A DNA stretch of 64,000 bases from Methanoregula boonei 6A8 (lineage in GTDB: Archaea > Halobacteriota > Methanomicrobia > Methanomicrobiales > Methanospirillaceae), in contig NC_009712.1 in assembly GCF_000017625.1 (NCBI RefSeq), positions 1,116,001-1,180,000 on the forward strand, written 5' to 3'. Below are positions 1 to 10,386 of the stretch, one piece after another. A program made the translations under genes and the position numbers. The notes beneath the pieces were generated by a model. It saw nothing but the letters and a program-made list of their open reading frames with translations. It had not been told where the DNA came from and did no database searches. Within the stretch, counting starts at the first letter, position 1. The number at the start of each line of letters is the position of its first letter.

Positions 1-1788
1 GTCACCATATTTGTGCCGGAAGTACTCGATAACCATCTTTCTGACCCGGGTAAACGGGGCAAGCGGCAGGCCCACCACCATCGCCCCGGAAAGCATTTCC
101 CCCCGGTAGTCGAGCCCTTCACTCCATTTTCCCCCGCAGACCGCAAACATGATCCCTGAGTCCCCCTGTGCGGGAAGGGAGAGGAACTCATTAAGAGCAG
201 CCCCTGCTCCTGCCGCATCACGGGGTTCAATGTAGATCTTCCTTCTGCTGATGTGGGAGGAGGCAAGCGATGCGTAGGATTCAAGAATCTGGTAACTGGG
301 AAAGTAGATGGCCCGGTTCTTTTTGAGTGCGGCAAACACGGTAATATACTGCACGATCTTCTCGGTGTTCTCTCTGCTCTGGCGGAGGGAATATGCTGTT
401 GTAATATCGTTTGCGCAGCAGATGATGCGGTTCTCTTTGGGAAACGAGTTGGGCAGGGCAAGGGTGGCAACGGATGCATTGTTGAAGTACAGCCGCCGGA
501 AGCTGTCGACCGGCGAGAGCGTCCCCGAGATCAGGATACAGCAGGCATGCGTGGAACAGATCTCCGTTAATGGGGCAGACGGGTCGATATTCCTGACTTC
601 AAGGAGGATGCCTTCATCAGTCCGTTTGTAGATGGTCAGATAGGCCGGGTTATTCGCTGACTGGGACAGGCGGTACATAAAAAGGGTCAGGCGCTCGATT
701 GCCGTTTCGCGGAACTCTCCTGACTTCTGGTTTTTTTCCCGTATGGTCTCGGCAAGCCCCATGAGTTCGTCAACAATGTCGCCCATGTCCTTCCAGAGCG
801 AGCCTTTGACAATCGCCCGATCGAAGATCCCGGGGTCGAACCAGTCCTCAGGCTCAGAAGAGTTTGCAAGGCCGGCCATGAACTCCGAGAGCCGGGGAAG
901 GACGTGCTGCACCGCCTCTGCCCCTTTATGGAGCCGGCGCATCCCCGAAAGCTCGCGGGTGGCCTGCTCAATGTCTTTCTGGGCAAGCGCAATACTTTCG
1001 ACCGATTGGATCACGTCTCCGCAGTTATGGGCTTCGTCGATCAGGAGCATCACGTCCTGGTCCTCCACATTGAGGTTTGCGTAGAGCTGCTCCCGGATTA
1101 CACGATCAAAAAGATGGTGGTAGTTGAGGATCACCACATCGGCATTTTTCGCTGCCGAAAGCACGAGCTCATAGGGGCAGATATCCCCAGAAAATCCCCC
1201 GAGTTCCTGGGGCCGGACCGGGTCGTCGAGCATCCGGTCAGCTTTCGAGCGGACCTGGGCAGACGGGATCATCTTGACCCCGCCGCTCTCCCCGGGAACA
1301 AACTGGCGGCTCGCAATAAAATAAGGACAGAGAAGCGGGTGCTCCCGGTCCATTTTCCGTATCTGCTGGACGATGAAGGGATCCTTGATGGGGACAAGCG
1401 CCCCGCGTTCGGCCCGTTCGCGCATAAGGGCTGTAGAAAATGTCTTGACACCTTCGCAGCGCCGGTAAATATCTCCTTCTCCCCCTAAAGGACAGATGCT
1501 CTTTTTCCCGACAAGATATACGGTCTTGAGATCCGGCCGCTTCTTTTTGACAAGTGCAAGCTCCCGGACAAAGGTCGTGAGCTGGCTGACCGTTCTTACC
1601 GCAATTACGATCTTCCGGCCCCGGCGTTCTGCGAGAAGCGCAGAGATTACACTTGATTTCCCGCTGCCGGTCGGGGCATCGATCATGCCGATGCCGCCGT
1701 CCCGCGCTATCTGTGCGGCAAACGTCAGCATCTCGCGCTGGTGGGGGCGGTACTCGCTGTAGGGGAAGAACGGATCGAAACTGTCCAT
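1..1788 (-). CDS. XPD/DinG-family Fe-S ATP-dependent DNA helicase (C-terminus beyond window)
   Basis: Superfamily 2 helicase of the XPD/Rad3/DinG group, expected to unwind DNA 5'-3' in repair. I translated it directly: the frame is open from the ATG at 1788 to position 1, giving 596 residues without a stop, so the C-terminus lies left of the window. Walker A is APTGSGKS with Lys44, and the Walker B DEAH box is at about residues 251-254. Four cysteines between these motifs (about 99, 111, 154, 204) match the [4Fe-4S] cluster domain that marks XPD-type helicases. The start is placed at MDSFDPFFPY, just before the Q-like motif YRPHQREML. It is divergent from purB across 219 bp. Family assignment is firm; the in vivo substrate is not shown. 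Confidence 0.9.
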   Translation of the reverse strand, partial: MDSFDPFFPYSEYRPHQREMLTFAAQIARDGGIGMIDAPTGSGKSSVISALLAERRGRKIVIAVRTVSQLTTFVRELALVKKKRPDLKTVYLVGKKSICPLGGEGDIYRRCEGVKTFSTALMRERAERGALVPIKDPFIVQQIRKMDREHPLLCPYFIASRQFVPGESGGVKMIPSAQVRSKADRMLDDPVRPQELGGFSGDICPYELVLSAAKNADVVILNYHHLFDRVIREQLYANLNVEDQDVMLLIDEAHNCGDVIQSVESIALAQKDIEQATRELSGMRRLHKGAEAVQHVLPRLSEFMAGLANSSEPEDWFDPGIFDRAIVKGSLWKDMGDIVDELMGLAETIREKNQKSGEFRETAIERLTLFMYRLSQSANNPAYLTIYKRTDEGILLEVRNIDPSAPLTEICSTHACCILISGTLSPVDSFRRLYFNNASVATLALPNSFPKENRIICCANDITTAYSLRQSRENTEKIVQYITVFAALKKNRAIYFPSYQILESYASLASSHISRRKIYIEPRDAAGAGAALNEFLSLPAQGDSGIMFAVCGGKWSEGLDYRGEMLSGAMVVGLPLAPFTRVRKMVIEYFRHKYGD

Positions 1789-2007
1789 TGCCGGGGTACC
1801 ATTGGCAGCCGGATGTTTTATGGGTGTGGGATGGGGAGTGAACATGTACCCTGCTTTTTGGATTGCACTCCGGCCCGATTTTTTTGCGGGAAGAGATCTT
1901 TGGACCCCAAAACCGTACATCCCGTTTGGAATCCACCGGTCATTTGGATCCCATGTTCCCTTTTCGATCCTCAACCGCTATATCCCCGCACATCCCAACT
2001 CTTCTGC

Positions 2008-3348
2008 ATGGCAGTCCACCCCATCGAGTACCGCTATGGCACAGCGGAGATGCGCCAGGTCTGGAGCGAAGAGAACAGGTTCTCATGTGTGGTTTCAATC
2101 GAGGCTGCGCTCGCTCAGGCAGAGGCAGCCGAGGGCATGATCCCTGCGGAGGCGGCAGCGGAGATTGCAAAGAACGCTCCCCGTGCCTCCCTTGCCCGTG
2201 CAAAGGAGATCGAGGAAGAGATCAACCACGATATGATGGCCATTGTAAAAGCGATCTCGGAGGTCTCCGGGGAGTCCGGGCGGTGGGTGCACTATGGGGC
2301 CACCTCCAACGATATTCTCGATACGGCAACCGGCCTCCAGCTGGCGCAGGCGCTGGACCTCATCGATGAAAAACTGCGCAAACTTCTTGGGGTGCTGCTG
2401 CGGAGAGCCGAAGAGACGACAAACCTTGTTGCGGTGGGGAGGACACACGGGCAGCAGGGAGTCCCGACCACGTACGGCCTCCGGTTTGCCATCTGGGCAA
2501 GCGAGGTGGGAAGACATATCGAACGCCTTGAACAGCTCCGCCCCCGGGTTGCAGTAGGGCAGATGACCGGCGCTGTGGGAACACAGGCAGCGCTTGGGCC
2601 AAAAGGCATGGAGGTGCAGGCAGCGATCATGCAGATCCTCCATCTCTCTTCGGTGGATGTATCCAACCAGGTGATCTCCCGGGACCGGTACGCGGAATAC
2701 TTCATGTTTCTTGCAAATGTCGCAACGACCCTGGACAAGATCGGTGTCGAGGTCCGTTCGCTCCAGCGCACGGAGATCGGGGAAGTGGAAGAGGCGTTTG
2801 GTGCCAAACAGGTGGGCTCCTCTACCATGCCGCACAAGCGCAATCCTATAAAATCCGAGCAGGTCTGCGGCCTTGCCCGGATCGTAAGGGCTGCGGTCGA
2901 ACCGGCACTTCTCAATAATACACTCTGGGACGAGCGGGATCTCACCAACTCTTCCTGCGAACGGGTACTCTTCCCTGAGGCGTCCATCCTTACCGATCAC
3001 TGCCTCCGGCTCATGACCACGGTCCTCGACAAGCTGGAGATCAATCGTGCAGCGATCCGGCGGAATCTTGCCTTCCTTCACGGGATCAACATGGCCGAGT
3101 CTGTGATGATCGAACTCACCCGGCGCGGCATGAACCGCCAGGATTCCCACGAAAAGATACGTCTCGCAAGCATGCAGGCGCTTGCGGAAAACCGGCCGCT
3201 TGCAGATGTGCTTGGGGAAGATCAGGACGTGCTCAGGTACTGTTCGCGGCACGACCTGGAAACCCTCCTTGCACCGGATTCTTACATTGGTACTTCCGCG
3301 GCACAGGTCAGCCGGGTGATTGGGAAACTCAGGCCACTTGTGCGTTAA
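2008..3348 (+). CDS. purB: Adenylosuccinate lyase
   Basis: Fumarase/aspartase-superfamily lyase acting twice in purine synthesis: it releases fumarate from SAICAR and from adenylosuccinate (to AMP). The 446-residue product has the superfamily signature SSTMPHKRNP near residue 275 and the N-terminal IEYRYGTAEMRQVW region typical of PurB; the length is normal. The frame stays open upstream to 1741, but homology-like sequence begins at MAVHPIEYR, so the ATG at 2008 is preferred. It stands alone, divergent from the helicase and 141 bp before a sensor kinase. Cytosolic housekeeping enzyme. Confidence 0.95.
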   Translation: MAVHPIEYRYGTAEMRQVWSEENRFSCVVSIEAALAQAEAAEGMIPAEAAAEIAKNAPRASLARAKEIEEEINHDMMAIVKAISEVSGESGRWVHYGATSNDILDTATGLQLAQALDLIDEKLRKLLGVLLRRAEETTNLVAVGRTHGQQGVPTTYGLRFAIWASEVGRHIERLEQLRPRVAVGQMTGAVGTQAALGPKGMEVQAAIMQILHLSSVDVSNQVISRDRYAEYFMFLANVATTLDKIGVEVRSLQRTEIGEVEEAFGAKQVGSSTMPHKRNPIKSEQVCGLARIVRAAVEPALLNNTLWDERDLTNSSCERVLFPEASILTDHCLRLMTTVLDKLEINRAAIRRNLAFLHGINMAESVMIELTRRGMNRQDSHEKIRLASMQALAENRPLADVLGEDQDVLRYCSRHDLETLLAPDSYIGTSAAQVSRVIGKLRPLVR

Positions 3349-3489
3349 CTTCTCCGGTGCCGGCGGGACACATTCCCCGGTTTGTAGACAGGTACACGGA
3401 TGAGCTGAGGTATTTCCTCTTTCGGTGGATCTCTTTTCCGGAGTCAATGACAGGTTTATAGGGTATCAGGGTAAACTCAAAGGTTAAGC

Positions 3490-5280
3490 ATGGAACGACA
3501 GGTTACCCTCCGGGGATATTCATTCTCACATACCGATCTGGTCCGTTCCATCGTCATTGCCTCGCTGACTGTTTCTGTTATCCTGATAACCGCACTGGCT
3601 CTTGCCAAAAATGCCGGGGACCTCTATCCCCAGCTCTTTTATTTTCCCATCCTGTATGCAACGTATTTCTATCCCAAGCGCGGGATCATCCTTTCCGGCC
3701 TTTGCGGGGTCATCTACGAATGCCTGGTCTACTTCTCGCTCTACCCGGATGTTCTTGCACTCTGGTCGGCTACCGCCCAGGCCATCCTTTTTATCTGCAT
3801 CGCGCTTGCCGTGGCTTACTTCACCAACCTGATCCGGGTATCCGAGGCCCGGTACCGGAGCATCTTTGAAAATTCCCTTCTCGGGATCATCCTTTTTGAC
3901 AAGAACCGGTTTACGATCCGGCTTGCAAACCAGCAGGTGGCAACCATGCTCGGATATGAGGCAGAGGAACTGGGCGGGATTGCATTCTCCGATCTCTTCT
4001 TCTCGCAGGACTTCAAACGCAGGTTCTTTGAGCACCTTGGATCCGGTGAGGATATCAGGAATTTCGAGACCTGTTTTGTCACAAAGGACAAAAGGCCACA
4101 CTGGGTCAACCTTTCCTGGAGCCGGATCGATGACACCATCGTGAGCTGCTCAATCACCGATATTGACGCGGAGAAATCTGCACGGGAACTTGCGGCAGAC
4201 AGTTCGATCCAGTACCGCCAGGTGACCGAAAACTCGCCCACAGGTATGGTGATCACGGATCGCACCACAATCCTCTTTGCAAACCCGGCGTTTTTTTCCT
4301 TCTCCGGCTATGGGCAGGAAGAATGCTCCGGGATGAATCTTGCCGATCTGGTCATTCCTGAAGACAAAGACCGGTTCCGGTCGTTTTCTGATCGCTGGGG
4401 GTTTCTGGAGCCTGCCCCTGATCGTGATGAATTCCGGTTTCTCACCAAAAACGGGGAGACAAGGAGGGCTGTGCTCTACTTTACCCCGATTATCCGGAAT
4501 AACCGTCCTGCGGGACTCGTCAATATCATTGACAATACCGAATGGGAGGAATACCGCGAACGGGTGGAGCAGACCAAGGAGCGGAGGCGCGAGATGATGC
4601 GGGCGGTTGCCCACGAGCTGCGGACCCCACTCCAGCCGGTGCTCGGGTACCTTAACCTCCTTCTCCAGGATCCTCCCGCTTTTGGGGTGACCGAGGAGAC
4701 CCGGCAGATCCTTGAACGGTGTGCAAAGAGCGTGGACCGCGAGCGCCAGATCATCAACCAGATGCTTGAACTCTCGGTTCTCGAAGAAGAGGAATCCAGC
4801 CTTGACTACTCGGTCTTTCCCGTTGCCGGTATGATAAACAACGTAATCTCAGGAGGCGGGTATGCACTCAAGGCAGAGATCGCAGTTGATGTCCCGGCAG
4901 ATCTTCTTTTTGATGCAGATCGCCAGAAACTCAGCTACGTTATCGATGTGCTGGTGGCAAACGGGGTGGCATATTCCAAGCCGCCACGGAAGATCTGGAT
5001 TACGTACCGCGACTCGCCATCGCACCCTTTCCACCGGCTTGCTATCCAGGATAACGGTGTCGGGATCACTGAAGCCCAGCTTGATGAGATCTTCAAATCC
5101 GACGGAGGAACCGGGCCGGCACGTGAAGGTGTCGGCGGTACTGGCCTTTCACTTGCCATTGCAAAAAAGTATGTCCAGCTGCATGGGGGATATATCAGCG
5201 TGGACAGTATGGTAAACATCGGGAGCACCTTTACCCTCCATATCCCCAAAAAACGACCTGACGGGACGGAATTACCATGA
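3490..5280 (+). CDS. Membrane sensor histidine kinase with two PAS domains
   Basis: 596 residues. Three to four hydrophobic segments fill residues 15-120, followed by two PAS domains (about 120-235 and 240-355), a HisKA dimerisation domain with H-box VAHELRTPLQP (phospho-acceptor His375) and a C-terminal HATPase (G1 box DNGVGI, G2 box GGTGLSLAIAKKY). The classical HELRTP H-box differs from that of the other two kinases in this window. The stop codon overlaps the start of the following receiver gene (ATGA), so kinase and regulator are translationally coupled and very likely partners. The signal sensed is not evident. Confidence 0.92.
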   Translation: MERQVTLRGYSFSHTDLVRSIVIASLTVSVILITALALAKNAGDLYPQLFYFPILYATYFYPKRGIILSGLCGVIYECLVYFSLYPDVLALWSATAQAILFICIALAVAYFTNLIRVSEARYRSIFENSLLGIILFDKNRFTIRLANQQVATMLGYEAEELGGIAFSDLFFSQDFKRRFFEHLGSGEDIRNFETCFVTKDKRPHWVNLSWSRIDDTIVSCSITDIDAEKSARELAADSSIQYRQVTENSPTGMVITDRTTILFANPAFFSFSGYGQEECSGMNLADLVIPEDKDRFRSFSDRWGFLEPAPDRDEFRFLTKNGETRRAVLYFTPIIRNNRPAGLVNIIDNTEWEEYRERVEQTKERRREMMRAVAHELRTPLQPVLGYLNLLLQDPPAFGVTEETRQILERCAKSVDRERQIINQMLELSVLEEEESSLDYSVFPVAGMINNVISGGGYALKAEIAVDVPADLLFDADRQKLSYVIDVLVANGVAYSKPPRKIWITYRDSPSHPFHRLAIQDNGVGITEAQLDEIFKSDGGTGPAREGVGGTGLSLAIAKKYVQLHGGYISVDSMVNIGSTFTLHIPKKRPDGTELP

Positions 5281-5642
5281 CGCGTAAGATTGTTGTCGTT
5301 GAAGACGACCAGCCAATCCTGGATCTCATGGAGATCCTGTTAAAGAAACTGGGGTACGAACCGGTTCTCATACCAAACGGGCTTGATGCCTTGTCCGCGG
5401 TAAAAGCGGATCCACCTGCCCTGATCCTGCTCGATATCATGATGTCGCCGCTTTCGGGCTGGGAATTTCTGGAACGGTTGCGGACGGAGTACAACCTGCG
5501 GGAGATACCGGTACTTCTCTTTACCGCATCCCCCAATGTCCCGGAAAAGATGAGAACCCTCAACGATCCTCTCGTGGGTATTCTCCAGAAACCGGTTACC
5601 TTCAATGAACTCAGGACAGCCATTGAGAAGTTTCTGGGATAA
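5277..5642 (+). CDS. Single-domain response regulator (receiver only)
   Basis: 121 residues, a complete CheY-like receiver: acidic pair Asp10/Asp11, phospho-acceptor Asp53 in LLDIMMSPLSGWE, a Thr/Ala pair in LLFTAS, and the conserved Lys in LQKPVT. There is no output domain, so it probably acts by protein-protein contact or in a phosphorelay. It overlaps the upstream kinase by four bases (ATGA), which makes that kinase its likely phospho-donor. Confidence 0.92.
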   Translation: MTRKIVVVEDDQPILDLMEILLKKLGYEPVLIPNGLDALSAVKADPPALILLDIMMSPLSGWEFLERLRTEYNLREIPVLLFTASPNVPEKMRTLNDPLVGILQKPVTFNELRTAIEKFLG

Positions 5643-5809
5643 CCGGCAGTGCCAGAGAACGTTTTGTTCCGTCCACGTTCATTGCCGGAATTTTACAGGC
5701 CCCGTACCGGGTCTTTCCCCCAGGACTGCTTGCAGGCGGTACCCTTAATCATGTCGGAAAACGATTGCAAAACAGGTGAAATCCCGACCCGGCCCTGCCG
5801 GAGGCTGCC

Positions 5810-8800
5810 ATGATCTCGGTCCTGTACGTGGATGACGAGTCTGCACTTCTCGAAATAACAAAAAATGGTATGGAGAGAGGCGGGGAGTTTACGGTAGACA
5901 CCGCGACATCGGCACGGGAAGCCATCGAGAAACTTAAAGGCAGTCGGTACGATGCCATGGTTGCGGATTACCTGATGCCTGAGATGGACGGGCTTTCCCT
6001 CCTTAAGTACCTCCGCCCCCGCTGCAACGGGATGCCCTTTATCCTTTTTACCGGGAACGGCGGGGAAGAGGTTGCCGTTGAGGCGCTCAATGCAGGCGCC
6101 GATTTTTACGTGCAGAAAAAAGGTTCGCCCCGTGCCCAGGTTGCGGAGCTCCAGACCCGGATCCGATCTGCAGTTGCACGCAGGCAGAGTGAGCGTGCCC
6201 TGAAACAATCCGAAGAGACATTCCGCTCGCTTGTGGACCAGCTCGACGATACCGTCTTTACTGTAAATGAAGAGGGCATTTTTACCTACGTGAGCCCGGG
6301 TATCCGCAGGTTCGGCCATGAGCCAAAAGACCTGACGGGCCGGGACTTTGCCCTGCTTGTTTCTGCAGAGGATATTCCTTCAGTGGCCCGCCGGCTTGGT
6401 GAAGTGAGAAGCGGTGCGACACCGTCCTTTGCCTTTCGAATCGCCGGCAGGGAGGGAAAGGTTCACAGTGTACGTGCCGTGTTCCGGCCGCGGACCGATC
6501 ACGGGCAGTTTATCGGGGCAGCCGGACAGATTACCGGTATTTCCTGTGGGGAGACAGAGACAATAAATCCCGGGGAGAGGGATTGGGAGGAACTCTTTAC
6601 GTATGCACCGGCAGCCCAGCTGGTGCTCTCTCCCGATGGACGTGTGACCGGTGCCAGTCGCGCCGGGACCGTGATGCTTGGATCCTCCCTTGAGGAGATC
6701 ACCGGGAAAAACCTTGCGGACTTTTTTGCACCGGAGGAAGGGGCGCGGCTCCTTGCGTGGTTTGCAGGAACCGTCGGCTCGGGTACAACCTATCAGGAGC
6801 AGTTTGTCGTCAGGCTGTCCGGAGACAACCATGTTATCGTATCCCTTGCCGGGGCTGCGATCCGCGGGAGCAAAGGGGAGACATGCCGGATTCTTGTCAC
6901 CCTCACTGACGTCTCCGGCCAGGAAAGAAAAGATGCAGACCTTAAGGCAGCCATCTCCGCTGCGGAAGCTGTGGTCACCGGGGCACGCGACGGGATCCTT
7001 GTCTGTACTCCGGATCGTCATGTCAGCCGCTGGAACCCGACCCTGGAAGATATTACGGGTATTTCTGCACCGGATGCTATCGGGAAGCCGCTTGAGGCTC
7101 TCCTGCCGTTCCTTGGGGAGACAGGAAGGGATGCCGTCGCGCGTGCATGTACCGGGGAAATTGTTGCAACCCCGGATCTCCGGTACGAGTTTCCTGCAGT
7201 GGGAAAACAGGGATGGCTACGGGCGATCTTTTCCCCGCTCCGCACTACGGCCGGTGCAATAACCGGTGCCATCGGGGTCATACAGGAAATTACTGCACGT
7301 AAAAAGGTACTCCTGAAACTTGGTACCGACCAGAGGCTCTATGCGATCGGTGCGCAGGCAGAAACGGATGCCGGATCTCTCCGCGAGCTGGATCGTGTGC
7401 TTTATGAGACCTGCAGGAATGCTGTTGACGGGGATACCGTATGTACGTCCTGGATGGGTTTATTCGATCAGGCTGCCGGAATTCTCCGTCCGGTGGCACA
7501 GGCCGGTACGGAAAGTGATCTGCCAAAAGAAGGATACCCGGTTACCCGTGAAGATCCCGCAGCATGCCCGGCATGTGAGGCGATCCTGGCGGGAAGCCCA
7601 CGCATTGTATCCGATATCAGCACCGATCCTGCTGCAGGATCCTGGAAAGAGGAGGCACTCCGGAACGGGTACCGGTCCCTGGCAGCCCTCCCGTTCCGGT
7701 TCAAAGGCGAAGTGGTAGGTGCACTGACCCTGTGTTCCCGGGAACCGTATGCCTTTTCCTCCGGGAATAGCGATGCGCTGGTGCATCTTGGGTCCGTGCT
7801 TTCGTCTGCGCTCGATCTTCTCGATAAAAAAACACTCCAGCGCCGGGCCGGAAAAGGCGGGCGCGGGAGCTGGGAACGCACCCGGTTCCTTGCCGGGGGG
7901 ATAGAATCCGCAGCCCTCCCCTTTGCGGCAGTACATGCCGACGGGAGCACCGGTGCGGTAAACCCGGCATTCTGTTCCTTCCTTGGGTATGCCGAGGAGG
8001 AATTGATCAGGCTTCCTCTGTTGTCCGTTCTTTCCTTTCAGGAATCAGAGAAAGACCGGTTCCTGCAGGTGCTTGCCACGCAGAGGCCGGACCGGTACGG
8101 GTGCATGGTCAAAAGAAAGGATGGTACTCCCGTACCAGTTGAGGTGATCCTCCAGGCTGTTCCCGATGAGACCGGTGGGCAGCCCTGCGTAGGAATTTTC
8201 CTTGTTGATGTATCCGAAAAGGAGCAGAAGGCAGATTCGCTTGAAAAAGAGCGATCGAAATACCGCACGATTGTAGAGGAGACTACCGCCGCGGTCGTGG
8301 TTGCCACTCCTGACGGTGACATCCTGTATGCAAACCCGGCTGCCTGCAGCCTGCTTGGCCGGACCGGGCGCGAGATCTCGTTACTTGGAGGGAAGAGGCT
8401 TACCGGTGACGGAGATCCCCGTTTTGTCGAACTTGCGCGGCTCTGCGGGGAATCCGGGAGGGCTGCCGGGGAACTGCGGCTGGTGCGGGGGGATGGTACC
8501 GGGCTTGACGTGTATGCGGAGGCAAAAACGTTCCCAAAGCAGAACGGCCGGCCCGCACTGATCCTTGTATTCCGGGATATCACGGCAGAGAAAAAAACCG
8601 CGGACGTACGGCTGCAGGTACAGGAAACGCCGTTTGCCCTTCTCGAAAGCCTTCCCTTTCCGGTGCGGCTGACCGAAAATGAGGATGACTGTGCGTATTT
8701 CAACCGGGCATGGTACGCGTTTACCGGCCGGACTCCTGAACAGGAACGGGGCAGCGGCTGGGAGGAGAGTGTATTTCCCGGCGATCGCGACCGATACCGA

Positions 8801-10351
8801 CGGACCCCGGGGACCGCGTCCGATCCGGACACGCCGGTTGTATCGGAATACCGGCTTATGCACCATTCCGGCGAATACCGCCGGGTTCGTGAGACCTGCA
8901 TTCCCGGTGCAGTCCGGGACCGAACACTCTGCATAATTACCGATATCCATGCAGCCCGCCAGGCAGAGGAATCGTGCAGGTGCCAGGAAAACCTGTACCG
9001 GGCGGTCCTTGAGACCGCGGGCGAGGCCATACTCCTTATCGGCGACAGGATTCTTGATGGCAATGATGCGGCTGCCCGGCTGTCTGGCTGCACCCGGGCA
9101 GAACTGGCCGGGCAGGAACCGTTTTTGTATTCGCCCCGGGATCAGCCTGACGGTCGGGTCTCGGTCCAGGCCGTGCAGCAGTATCTTGCAGCAGCCCGGT
9201 TGGGAATGCATCAGGAATTCCTTTGGACTTTTGGGAGAGATGGTGGTCCGTTCAGGGAAGGACAGGTCACCCTTGTACCGGTAAACGGAGCAAACGGGCA
9301 ACTGATCCTTGCCGTTATTGCTGACAAAACCGATCTTGGCCGGGCATTCCGCGAGAACCAGCGTTTGTCGACATTTTCAGAACTAAATCCCTACCCGGTG
9401 ATCGATGTCGGGGCCGATCGCGTGATTGTGTACGCAAATCCTGCAACCTTGTCTGTTCTTTGTGACTTGGGCCTCCCGGCAAATGCGGAGACCTTCCTGC
9501 CTGCCGATTTTGATTTTATTGCCCTGGACCTGAAAAAGGAGCCCGGGAAAACGGCTGAGCGCGTGGTGCAGATCAAAGAACGCTCGTTTTACGAGACTAT
9601 CTGCATTCCGCCGGGGCAGGATACATTCCGTATCTATACCTATGATATCACCGAACGGGTCCAGGCAACAGCGGCTCTTGAGTATGCCAACCATAAATTA
9701 GGCATCCTCACAAGCATCACCCGTCATGACATCCAGAACAAACTGACCGGGGTGATGGGGTACCTGGATCTTCTCCGGGGATCCCTGCGCGATCCCCTGC
9801 TGCTTGGCTTTCTGGATAAGGCTGAGGCCTCGGCCGAAGCAATCCGCCACCACATAGAGTTTACCCGGGATTATGAATCATTGGGCGGAACAGCCCCCGC
9901 CTGGCAGGATCTTGGGCCCATCCTTGCCGATATCCGGTCACACCTTGATGCCGGAACAATCGCATTTGAGGAACCGGGAAGAGGATTTTCTGTTTTTGCC
10001 GATCCCATGTTTGCCAAAGTACTCTATAATCTCGTTGACAATTCGCTGCGCCATGGGGTACATGTCCGGCGCATCCGGGTGAACGCCATGCCGGATGAGT
10101 CCGGCGGGTGTACGCTTACCTACGAAGATGATGGTGTCGGAGTCCCGCAGGACAAAAAAGAGGTCATCTTCGAACGCGGGTTTACCACGTCGTCAGGCCC
10201 CAAAAAAACCTCCGGGCTCGGACTGTTTTTGGTCCGGGACATCCTTTCCATTACCGGTATCATGATAAAAGAGACCGGTGTGCCCGGTTCCGGCACCCGT
10301 TTCGAGATGTCCATTCCTCCGGGAAAATGGAGAACAGGGCCGGCAGGATAA
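5810..10351 (+). CDS. Receiver / multi-PAS / GAF hybrid histidine kinase
   Basis: 1513 residues, soluble, no transmembrane segment seen. Order: receiver (about 1-120; Asp8/Asp9, phospho-acceptor Asp53 in VADYLMPEMDG); PAS domains at about 135-250, 265-370 and 385-495; a GAF domain at about 520-680; further PAS-type domains to about 1290, including PAS units at about 690-800 and 815-930; then an H-box-like helix SITRHDIQNKLTG with His1306, and a HATPase whose last boxes are EDDGVGVP and SGLGLFLVRDILS. The exact PAS count after residue 930 is uncertain because the units are diverged. The start at 5810 begins directly with receiver sequence. Having the receiver at the N-terminus suggests it is driven by another kinase. 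Confidence 0.9.
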   Translation: MISVLYVDDESALLEITKNGMERGGEFTVDTATSAREAIEKLKGSRYDAMVADYLMPEMDGLSLLKYLRPRCNGMPFILFTGNGGEEVAVEALNAGADFYVQKKGSPRAQVAELQTRIRSAVARRQSERALKQSEETFRSLVDQLDDTVFTVNEEGIFTYVSPGIRRFGHEPKDLTGRDFALLVSAEDIPSVARRLGEVRSGATPSFAFRIAGREGKVHSVRAVFRPRTDHGQFIGAAGQITGISCGETETINPGERDWEELFTYAPAAQLVLSPDGRVTGASRAGTVMLGSSLEEITGKNLADFFAPEEGARLLAWFAGTVGSGTTYQEQFVVRLSGDNHVIVSLAGAAIRGSKGETCRILVTLTDVSGQERKDADLKAAISAAEAVVTGARDGILVCTPDRHVSRWNPTLEDITGISAPDAIGKPLEALLPFLGETGRDAVARACTGEIVATPDLRYEFPAVGKQGWLRAIFSPLRTTAGAITGAIGVIQEITARKKVLLKLGTDQRLYAIGAQAETDAGSLRELDRVLYETCRNAVDGDTVCTSWMGLFDQAAGILRPVAQAGTESDLPKEGYPVTREDPAACPACEAILAGSPRIVSDISTDPAAGSWKEEALRNGYRSLAALPFRFKGEVVGALTLCSREPYAFSSGNSDALVHLGSVLSSALDLLDKKTLQRRAGKGGRGSWERTRFLAGGIESAALPFAAVHADGSTGAVNPAFCSFLGYAEEELIRLPLLSVLSFQESEKDRFLQVLATQRPDRYGCMVKRKDGTPVPVEVILQAVPDETGGQPCVGIFLVDVSEKEQKADSLEKERSKYRTIVEETTAAVVVATPDGDILYANPAACSLLGRTGREISLLGGKRLTGDGDPRFVELARLCGESGRAAGELRLVRGDGTGLDVYAEAKTFPKQNGRPALILVFRDITAEKKTADVRLQVQETPFALLESLPFPVRLTENEDDCAYFNRAWYAFTGRTPEQERGSGWEESVFPGDRDRYRRTPGTASDPDTPVVSEYRLMHHSGEYRRVRETCIPGAVRDRTLCIITDIHAARQAEESCRCQENLYRAVLETAGEAILLIGDRILDGNDAAARLSGCTRAELAGQEPFLYSPRDQPDGRVSVQAVQQYLAAARLGMHQEFLWTFGRDGGPFREGQVTLVPVNGANGQLILAVIADKTDLGRAFRENQRLSTFSELNPYPVIDVGADRVIVYANPATLSVLCDLGLPANAETFLPADFDFIALDLKKEPGKTAERVVQIKERSFYETICIPPGQDTFRIYTYDITERVQATAALEYANHKLGILTSITRHDIQNKLTGVMGYLDLLRGSLRDPLLLGFLDKAEASAEAIRHHIEFTRDYESLGGTAPAWQDLGPILADIRSHLDAGTIAFEEPGRGFSVFADPMFAKVLYNLVDNSLRHGVHVRRIRVNAMPDESGGCTLTYEDDGVGVPQDKKEVIFERGFTTSSGPKKTSGLGLFLVRDILSITGIMIKETGVPGSGTRFEMSIPPGKWRTGPAG

Positions 10352-10368
10352 CCGGCCGGATTTTTTTT
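10338..10368 (+). terminator. Hairpin plus T-run at the end of the hybrid kinase gene
   Basis: GGCCGG (10338-10343) pairs with CCGGCC (10352-10357) around an 8-base loop containing the stop codon. A run of eight T follows at 10361-10368. It lies in the 35-bp gap between convergent genes. T-runs alone can terminate archaeal transcription; the hairpin is extra. Confidence 0.5.
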
Positions 10369-10386
10369 GATATCCGGGAACCGTTT

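Noticed and set aside
1238-1936. 232-codon minus-strand frame across the helicase start
   Set aside because: It is in a different frame from the helicase, which has Walker A, DEAH and four cluster cysteines.
2095-3447. 450-codon minus-strand frame opposite purB
   Set aside because: Shadow of purB, with no family motif or ribosome site.
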